From Desulfoarculaceae bacterium (GTDB lineage: Bacteria; Desulfobacterota; Desulfobulbia; Desulfobulbales; Desulfocapsaceae): DNA of 36,414 nucleotides. Within the stretch, counting starts at the first letter, position 1. Each line of letters starts with the position of its first letter. A program made the position numbers and the translations under genes. The stretch covers positions 1 to 36,414 of the forward strand of contig JAHYIV010000029.1 in the NCBI GenBank assembly GCA_019429465.1. Direction: 5' to 3'. The notes beneath the pieces were generated by a model. It saw only the letters and a program-made list of their open reading frames with translations. It had not been told where the DNA came from and did no database searches. Of the stretch, positions 31,539-36,414 are shown in pieces.

Positions 31539-31855
31539 ATCTGCAACCTCACCTGGTAGCCAATGGCCTTGGCGATAAGCTCCATGGCGTAGTCTGCGGG
31601 AAGCTCCGCCAGCTTCTCCGGTGCCGGTAAAACAATGATCAGACCCGGCCAGTGTTTTTCAATCCCGTCCAGCCATTCCTGATCGATATGATGATAGAGG
31701 CGTTCATCGATAAAGATCAAGCCGGCAGCCGCCTCGGCTACCACACCGGCAACGGTTGCGGCAACCCCGGCAGGGTCGGTTACCAGCTGTCTGACTCCGC
31801 TCAGGGTGAAACCGAAGCGGGCATCCTCGGGGGTGATGAAGAGGATTTTTTTCAT
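31535..31855 (-). CDS. ntpF: V/A-type ATPase subunit F
   Basis: Subunit F attaches to the central stalk and regulates rotation. The 106-residue product has the usual alternating strands and helices: KKILFITPEDARFGFTLSGV, where the family has a D/E-x-x-x-GF-x-L-x-G pattern, then LIFIDERLYHHI and LIIVLPAPEKL. It overlaps the C gene by 4 bases and the A gene by 4 bases. Its length and position between C and A match bacterial and archaeal operons. Confidence 0.88.
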   Translation of the reverse strand: MKKILFITPEDARFGFTLSGVRQLVTDPAGVAATVAGVVAEAAAGLIFIDERLYHHIDQEWLDGIEKHWPGLIIVLPAPEKLAELPADYAMELIAKAIGYQVRLQI

Positions 31856-32730
31856 ACGACCAGCTCCCTTTCTATCCGGGCTTCACTCACCAGGGGGGCA
31901 AGGCCTCTGACCCCGCAATCCCTGGCTGTCAGCCAGCAGGAATAAAGATAGGCCAGCAAAATTGCCAGGGGCCGGGAAGACCTGGCCCGCCGGCGGCAGT
32001 CTCTGAGGAGGGTCCGAACGAGCAGGGTGTCTAAACGGGTCGGATCATCCGCCACTCCCGGGTCTTGTCTGCCGAACCCCTCGAGAGCGTGCTTAAGCCG
32101 CCGCCGGACCAGGGCGGGGTGGTCGGCTGTCAGCGGGGAATCCGCCAGCTGCCAGCGCTGTTCTTTGGCCAGCTGCAGCAGGTTGTGCCGTTCGAACAGC
32201 CGTCCCAGAAAATCACGCACGGCCGGGGGAGGATTCTCCTGCTGGACAATTCCCATGAAACCGCCGAGTAGGGAAGTTTCCACGCCGCGCAGGCCGCCGA
32301 TCCGCCAGACTTCGTCCAGGCGGCCGAAGCCCTCGCCATAGCAACCAAGCACGTTGCCCAGCTCTTTTAATGTGGCCGGAAATGCTTGGTCTTTTTTCAA
32401 GATCAGCTGCAGTTGCCGCCCCAGGAGGCTTGCGGACAGGGTGCTGCTCAGACCGTCACGGTCGGCGCCGGCGCTGAAACGAAGGGCGGCAAAGAGGTTG
32501 CGCAGCTCGAAGTAGAAAAAAACCGGGGCCAGTGTGTTGCGGAGACCGACGTTCATCTGCCTAAAAAGCCAGCCGTATTCTCTCTGCAGTTCCTGCCAGG
32601 CCTCTTCGCCACGGCCGGCCGGACAGCGCCCGGCAAAACCCTCCGTCCTGGCCCGGAGTCGGGCCAGAAGGTAGTCGGTCGGGTAGCCTTCCTGACGCAC
32701 CGTTGCCAGCAGATCAAGCAGCCTGTTCAT
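31852..32730 (-). CDS. ntpC: V/A-type ATPase subunit C (stalk-rotor connector)
   Basis: Subunit C (the d-type subunit) sits on the membrane ring and docks the central stalk. The 292-residue all-helical product is weakly conserved, as is usual, but the RNLFAALRF segment and its place between E and F support the call. It is a little shorter than typical family members (about 330-350 residues). Its start overlaps the E gene by 17 bases, the longest overlap in the operon. I rely on position as much as on sequence for this subunit. Confidence 0.78.
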   Translation of the reverse strand: MNRLLDLLATVRQEGYPTDYLLARLRARTEGFAGRCPAGRGEEAWQELQREYGWLFRQMNVGLRNTLAPVFFYFELRNLFAALRFSAGADRDGLSSTLSASLLGRQLQLILKKDQAFPATLKELGNVLGCYGEGFGRLDEVWRIGGLRGVETSLLGGFMGIVQQENPPPAVRDFLGRLFERHNLLQLAKEQRWQLADSPLTADHPALVRRRLKHALEGFGRQDPGVADDPTRLDTLLVRTLLRDCRRRARSSRPLAILLAYLYSCWLTARDCGVRGLAPLVSEARIERELVV

Positions 32731-33286
32731 TGTCCACCACCTCCCGGATAATCTCGGATACCAGACCGGGCCAGAGCCGTTCCAGTCTTTTCTCCAGGGT
32801 ATTGATTATTGTTATCCCGCCATCGGCGGTGCTGGCCACCAGACCACCGGTAATTTCCCCGTCCGTGACGATTTCGGCCTGCGGAAAGAGTTTGCGGGCT
32901 ACAGGTGTATCCTCGGGATGGACGGTGATCGTCTGCCAGTCTCCGGCCGTGATTTCCCCGGCCAGTCTGGTAAAGAGTTCTGATCTCTTCGTGCCGGGCA
33001 GCCCGTTCAGCAATGCCTTTGCCAGTCCATATAACCGATTGCTCAGCTCCTGTTCGGCCCTGGTAGCGATCGCCGAGGCCTGGCGCTGGGCAGTCACTGC
33101 CATCTTGCGGCGGACAGTCTCCCGGCTCTGGTCGGTCGTAAGCCGGCAGCAGGTTTCTGCTTCCGTCAGCCGGTGGTCGGCCTCGGACCGCAACCCGTCA
33201 ATCTCCTCCCGGGCCTGCCGGCGCATGGCAACGATCTGCTGCTCGCCCCTGGCCCGCAGGTCATCGATCAAGGCGGAATGACTCAT
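32714..33286 (-). CDS. ntpE: V/A-type ATPase subunit E (peripheral stalk)
   Basis: Subunit E pairs with the small H/G-type subunit to form the outer stalk that holds the head still. The 190-residue product has a long charged N-terminal helix (residues about 1-95) followed by a mixed domain with GGLVASTADGGITIINTLEKRLERLWPGLVSEI, the diagnostic E-subunit ending (GG-x-x-x-DG-x-I-xx-NT-xx-x-RL). The start lies one base after the stop of the ring-subunit gene (TGACATG), so translation is probably coupled. Confidence 0.88.
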   Translation of the reverse strand: MSHSALIDDLRARGEQQIVAMRRQAREEIDGLRSEADHRLTEAETCCRLTTDQSRETVRRKMAVTAQRQASAIATRAEQELSNRLYGLAKALLNGLPGTKRSELFTRLAGEITAGDWQTITVHPEDTPVARKLFPQAEIVTDGEITGGLVASTADGGITIINTLEKRLERLWPGLVSEIIREVVDNEQAA

Positions 33287-33287
33287 G

Positions 33288-33521
33288 TCATTTCATGGTC
33301 AGAATCATGGTCGCCACCACAAAACCGAGGATCACCATCGTTTCCGGGATGGCAATCATGAGGATGATCGTCGCCCGCAGCTCCGGTTTTTCGGCCAGGG
33401 CGCCGGCACCGGCCGCACCTATCTTCGACTGGGCCCAGGCGGTAGCAATGGCGCTCAGTCCGATGGCCAGGGCGGCGGCCAGGGCGATGATCGCTTTCTC
33501 ATAACCGATTACTCCTTCCAT
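33288..33521 (-). CDS. ntpK: V/A-type ATPase membrane ring subunit K (proteolipid)
   Basis: This is a 77-residue hairpin of two membrane spans (about 10-33 and 51-74) that forms the ion-carrying ring. The ion-binding carboxylate is E60 in IPETMVIL. Gln31 (WAQSKIG) and Thr61 sit where sodium-binding c subunits have a Gln and a Ser/Thr, so a sodium-coupled ring is possible. The other ligand positions are not clearly conserved, so proton coupling cannot be excluded. It is the short two-span form, not the duplicated four-span form of many V-type enzymes. It precedes E by one base. A 139-base gap holding inverted-repeat element B separates it from the I gene. Confidence 0.9.
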   Translation of the reverse strand: MEGVIGYEKAIIALAAALAIGLSAIATAWAQSKIGAAGAGALAEKPELRATIILMIAIPETMVILGFVVATMILTMK

Positions 33522-33569
33522 ATGAATCCTCCTTTGGTTGTTTCAGACGATGCCGGGCTGTTATCCCTT

Positions 33570-33673
33570 TAGGGGCCGTTACGAAATAACATGGCCATTT
33601 ATATCTATTTCGTTACGGCTTCTTATGCCGCTCCGGGCACTTAGATGGCCATGTTATTTTTTACAGCGGCTTA
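33570..33673. repeat. Inverted-repeat (REP/MITE-like) element, copy B
   Basis: This 104-base unit is about 93% identical to copy A at 4776-4880, with the same 15-base hairpin arms (AAATAACATGGCCAT and its complement). Its right end includes the stop codon and last four codons of the I-subunit gene, so the element either inserted at the gene end or supplied a new one. It lies between the I and K genes inside the ATPase operon and could act as an RNA processing or stabilising hairpin, or as a partial terminator that changes subunit ratios. Confidence 0.8.
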
Positions 33674-35577
33674 CTATCTGCCGAACCGGTGTGGTCCCCA
33701 GCCTTGGCCAACGGTTTATACTCGCGGCCGTCATCACCGACGATCTTACTAAAAAACTCCACATAGTGGAGACGCAGGGCATGGATGGTTGGGGCGAAGA
33801 TCCCCAGGATAATATTGAAGCCATGGAGCATGATTCCGGCAAGGATTCCGAGCCAGACACTGCCCATGATCCCGACCATACTGTTGGCCACCTGGGCCAG
33901 GAGCACCGAAGTCAGGCCGATGGCCATAATCCTGGCGTAGGAAACGATATTGCCGACATGTCTCAACAATTCCAGCGGGGCAAGCAGGCCGCCGCTCAGC
34001 AGCACAACCGGGATGGCGAACAGCAGGGTGAGCAGCAGCGGTTTCTGCAACGGGCTCAGGGCCGGTGAAAATGACGAGCCGCCCAGCAGGGCCAGGCCGA
34101 GCATGATCACAATGCTGGTCAGTTTAAAGAGCGCCTCCTGTTTCTTTTGATACCTGAACGAGATGATCGTTCCGAGTATCATCCCAACCAGGATATGAAT
34201 AAAACCGATGGCCAGGGCGAAGGAGAACATCGGCATGATCGATGTATGCCGATCCAGCAGCAGCGGTTTAAGGCCGAAGATCCTGTTGCCCAAAATCCCG
34301 AAGCATTCGCCGAACAGCCATCCGAAAATGATGGTATAGACGGCCGCTACCCCGAAGATCTTGCCGACATCCTGCAGCGTTTTATTGCGGACCCCCTTGG
34401 TCAGGATAAGGGCGGCCACCAGCAACAGCAGGCCATAACCCATATCGCCCAGCATCATCCCGAAGAAGATTGGAAAAAAAAGCCCGATAAAGGGGGTCAT
34501 GTCAAAGGAGCCGTAGCCGGGAATCGGCAGCATCCGGGTCAGCAGTTCAAAGGGCTCAAAATAACCACGGTTGCGGAGCATGGTCGGCACATGGGCCAGA
34601 TCTTGCTCGTGGATCTCCTTTTCATGCACGATTACCCGGCCGGCGAATTCGGTCTCGATCACTCTGTTCAGGATGGTCAGCTCAGCCAGCGGCAGCCATC
34701 CCGAAATAACGAAACACATCTCGGTTTCGAACAGGGAGGCGGTGGCGCTGATCAGGGCCAACTGCTCGTCGAGCCAGTCCAAAACCAGGAGGTAGATGCC
34801 CCGCCATCGTTTGCTGAACACGGTCAATTTGTCCGTCAGGGCCTCCTGCTCGCTATTGTAAAGCGGCAGCAGCCGGCGGGCCGCCGCTCTTTGTTCGGGA
34901 AAAGTCAGGCCTTGAAGATCGGCCGGCAGTGCATAGTCATGGATCTGCTGGCCCTTGAGAGCCGCCCGGATCTTTTCAATAAATTCCTTCTCGGTGGTAA
35001 TAACCCCCACCAGTTGATGATCATCGGTCATGGCAGTGGCCAGTTCGAAACGGCCACCGGTAACCTTGACTCCGAGCCGTTCCAGCTCTTCCATGGCCTT
35101 CTGGTCGCGGATTTCAACCCCGATATGATCGAGGCTGGAATTCTCCATGCCCTCGGGGATTATCCCCGCAATTGCTGTCAGGAATTCGTTGAAGTGCCTC
35201 AGTGCAACGATCTGGCGCCGCAATTCTTCCAGACGGTCTCGCCAGAGTCGGCATTGCCTGAGATGCTGGTCAACGGTTTCGGCAAGGGATTCGGCAATGT
35301 TCTCGGGATTAAGAAACGGCCTGCGGGAAGTTGTTGGAGGCAGAAGGCTGAACAGCTGGTTGATCTTGTCGCGCAACTCTTCAAAAAAGATGCGGCGGGA
35401 AAGAACCTTTCGGTCGAGGTGCAGGGTCTTGAGGCGGGATTTGATGTCCTCGCCGTTTACCTTGTCCGGTGGCCGGTCATCGATATGGAGGATTCCCCGT
35501 TGCCGGATCAGGGCCAGAAAGGCCATCAGATCTTCTTTGGGTCCAATGGCAACGACCCTGGCCATCTTGACGATCAT
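33661..35577 (-). CDS. ntpI: V/A-type ATPase membrane subunit I
   Basis: Subunit I (the a-type subunit) forms the ion half-channels beside the K ring and anchors the outer stalks. The 638-residue product has a long cytoplasmic N-terminal half (about 1-340) with two helical arms, and a C-terminal half with about seven membrane spans, starting near YGSFDMTPFIGLFFPIFFGMMLGDMGYGLLLL, the family signature. The conserved arginine-containing span near RHVGNIVSYARIMAIG is present. Its length is normal. Its start overlaps the H-type gene by 4 bases. The last residues (SADSKPL) come from DNA shared with inverted-repeat element B, so the C-terminus may have been altered by that element. Confidence 0.92.
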   Translation of the reverse strand: MIVKMARVVAIGPKEDLMAFLALIRQRGILHIDDRPPDKVNGEDIKSRLKTLHLDRKVLSRRIFFEELRDKINQLFSLLPPTTSRRPFLNPENIAESLAETVDQHLRQCRLWRDRLEELRRQIVALRHFNEFLTAIAGIIPEGMENSSLDHIGVEIRDQKAMEELERLGVKVTGGRFELATAMTDDHQLVGVITTEKEFIEKIRAALKGQQIHDYALPADLQGLTFPEQRAAARRLLPLYNSEQEALTDKLTVFSKRWRGIYLLVLDWLDEQLALISATASLFETEMCFVISGWLPLAELTILNRVIETEFAGRVIVHEKEIHEQDLAHVPTMLRNRGYFEPFELLTRMLPIPGYGSFDMTPFIGLFFPIFFGMMLGDMGYGLLLLVAALILTKGVRNKTLQDVGKIFGVAAVYTIIFGWLFGECFGILGNRIFGLKPLLLDRHTSIMPMFSFALAIGFIHILVGMILGTIISFRYQKKQEALFKLTSIVIMLGLALLGGSSFSPALSPLQKPLLLTLLFAIPVVLLSGGLLAPLELLRHVGNIVSYARIMAIGLTSVLLAQVANSMVGIMGSVWLGILAGIMLHGFNIILGIFAPTIHALRLHYVEFFSKIVGDDGREYKPLAKAGDHTGSADSKPL

Positions 35578-35897
35578 GCCGGACCCTCCGGTAGAATCCG
35601 GGGGAGATATTTTTTTACATATATTTCAAGTTTTTTATCGGGGAGTTCCTCGAGAAGGGTTTCGTATCGCTCCGCCTCCCTGACCTGGGCGGCTATTTCC
35701 TGGCGGGCCTCTTCCTCGGCCTTGGTAATCATCAGGTCACATTCTTGCCTATGGGCCGCGATTCGTGCCTCACTCTCTCTGGCAATGATCTCGCGCTGCT
35801 CTGCCAGCCACTTCCCGGTATTGTGGCGCTCCGCTTCAATCTGCGTCTGGATTTCCTTTTCGAGGACAATGATCTCTTCCAGGGCGGGCTTTGCCAT
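35574..35897 (-). CDS. V/A-type ATPase peripheral-stalk subunit (H/G-like)
   Basis: This 107-residue protein is almost all charged helix (residues about 4-90, rich in E, K, A, R and Q) with a short C-terminal tail (VKKYLPRILPEGPA). It fits the small stalk subunit that winds around subunit E, called H in archaea and G or F in other nomenclatures. Low-complexity coiled coils give weak family signals, so the call leans on its position as the first gene, directly before I. A GAGAGA-like ribosome binding site precedes the ATG. It is the first gene of the nine-gene operon. Confidence 0.75.
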   Translation of the reverse strand: MAKPALEEIIVLEKEIQTQIEAERHNTGKWLAEQREIIARESEARIAAHRQECDLMITKAEEEARQEIAAQVREAERYETLLEELPDKKLEIYVKKYLPRILPEGPA

Positions 35898-35952
35898 TGC
35901 AATTTCTCTCTTGTATCCGTCAGCGGACGTTCTGCCTTTTGATCTTAAGAGT

Positions 35953-35981
35953 ATTATGCATGAAGCGGATTAAAAAATTAA
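35953..35981 (-). promoter_or_regulatory. Candidate ATPase operon promoter
   Basis: On the minus strand CATAAT (35953-35958) lies 17 bases from a weak TTAATT (35976-35981), about 55 bases upstream of the first ATG. The -10 is good and the -35 is poor. Confidence 0.3.
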
Positions 35982-36058
35982 GTTTTTTCGAAGAAATTGA
36001 AAGAAATAGTCAGCAATGGTCGGTTTTAGATGGTGATAGAGAGAAATAACCAAAAAAT

Positions 36059-36171
36059 ATGAAGTTGACCATGTGCATCTTCTTGTGATGATTCCTCCAA
36101 AAGTATCGATTTCAAGCTCTGTAGGGACTGTCAAAGGAAGGACAGCCATTCGTATACTCAGGAAGAATCTA
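36059..36171 (+). pseudogene. IS200/IS605-family Y1 transposase remnant
   Basis: Reading from 36059 gives YEVDHVHLLVMIPPKVSISS followed by a segment that includes VKGRTAIRI, the HUH-motif block (HVH) of TnpA/Y1 transposases of IS200/IS605 or REP-associated type. There is no start codon or conserved N-terminus upstream, and after about 38 codons the frame loses similarity and stops, so only a fragment remains. The catalytic tyrosine helix is missing. Bases 36172-36254 show nothing recognisable. The ISL3-like terminus at 36255 lies just downstream. Confidence 0.7.
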
Positions 36172-36254
36172 ATATTTCAGTGTCCCTGCCGATAATTATC
36201 CTTGCCACTGGTTTCCTCTTAAAATGTTTTCCGAAATTACTGGTAATTATATTT

Positions 36255-36414
36255 GGCTCTACCGCAGAATCTGTGGGTAGATAGCGGAAAAAAATAGGGC
36301 ATTGCCTGTCGTGGATAGCTAAGATGGTTTTTACGGAAACTATCATATCAAATCCAGAGGAGAGGCAATGCTGATTAAAACTTTACTCAATAAGGTCGAA
36401 CGATTCAAGTCGTT
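36255..36414 (+). mobile_element. Left end of an ISL3-like insertion sequence
   Basis: The terminus starts GGCTCTACCGCAGAATCTGT at 36255 and matches, as an inverted repeat (17 of 21), the end at 124-144. About 110 bases of untranslated DNA follow before the transposase start at 36368, a normal layout for ISL3 elements. The rest of the element is outside the window. It has the same orientation as the element cut at the left end. Confidence 0.55.
36368..36414 (+). CDS. ISL3-family-like transposase, N-terminal start (partial)
   Basis: An ATG at 36368, with a GAGGAGAGG ribosome binding site just upstream, opens a frame that runs to the window end and reads MLIKTLLNKVERFKSF. This resembles the N-terminus I remember for ISL3-type transposases of deltaproteobacteria (M-x-x-KTILN-x-x-x-K-x-KSFVY). 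Only 15 full codons are available, so the call depends mainly on the flanking terminal repeat and on the matching transposase tail at the other end of the window. Confidence 0.5.
   Translation, partial: MLIKTLLNKVERFKS

Noticed and set aside
34147..35973. A 608-codon open frame on the plus strand
   Set aside because: It is antisense to the ATPase I and H-type genes; its Gln/His/Asp/Pro-rich sequence has no recognisable domain.
36299..36371. A 9-base inverted repeat GCATTGCCT/AGGCAATGC before the right-hand transposase start
   Set aside because: The arms are 55 bases apart and one covers the start codon; it is most likely chance.

Overview
The window most likely comes from an anaerobic deltaproteobacterium (Desulfobacterota, Desulfobulbales-like). 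This is an inference from the gene style (V/A-type ATPase, zinc-ribbon thioredoxin, Mre11/Rad50-like pair, Cas1-Cas2 and Csm families), not from a phylogeny. Almost all of the interest lies in a large type III-A (Csm) CRISPR-Cas locus set between housekeeping genes. Both window ends are cut inside what look like ISL3-family insertion sequences in the same orientation: a transposase 3' end with its right terminus at 1-144, and a left terminus with a transposase start at 36255-36414.

Layout. 1-144: IS end. 145-676: no convincing gene, with a decayed copy of a short inverted-repeat element. 677-4778 (+): SbcD/Mre11-like nuclease, SbcC/Rad50-like ATPase and an HTH/zinc-ribbon protein. 4776-6476: an inverted-repeat element, a small Cys-containing protein, a TrxC-like thioredoxin and an A-type Fe-S carrier. 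6685-8249 (-): a Card1/Can2-like CARF nuclease overlapping a Csx20-like protein. 8267-8799 (-): a YafQ/DinJ toxin-antitoxin pair. 8893-15804 (-): cas10-csm2-csm3-csm4-csm5 plus a 61-residue membrane protein. 16015-16684 (+): a divergent Phd/VapC toxin-antitoxin pair. 16787-20168 (-): cas6, a CARF protein with a winged-helix-like C-terminus, and a Csx1/Csx2 HEPN RNase. 20436-25703: a CRISPR array of 73 repeats. 25704-26014: its leader. 26015-27744 (-): two tandem cas2 genes and cas1. 27971-35897 (-): a nine-gene V/A-type ATPase operon. 36059-36171: an IS200/IS605 transposase remnant.

How it works together. Cas6 should process leftward pre-crRNA. Csm2-5 with Cas10 should bind target RNA, and Cas10 keeps both its HD and GGDD motifs, so it should make cyclic oligoadenylate (cOA). 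The cOA would switch on a Card1-like nuclease and a Csx1-type HEPN RNase, and Csx20 and the third CARF protein are candidates for turning the signal off or reading it. The strongest unexplained signal is a palindrome of the form TTGCAA-YR-TTGCAA. It occurs upstream of all three cas operons (cas10-csm, cas6-CARF, cas1-cas2), each time exactly 3 nt before a candidate -35 hexamer followed by a 17-nt spacer and a -10. This suggests one regulator controls the whole locus, and the CARF/winged-helix protein is a candidate. Other unusual points are the 225-residue helical extension of Csm5, tandem cas2 paralogues, an insert in Cas1, many overlapping spacers drawn from the same targets, and toxin-antitoxin modules on both sides of the csm operon.
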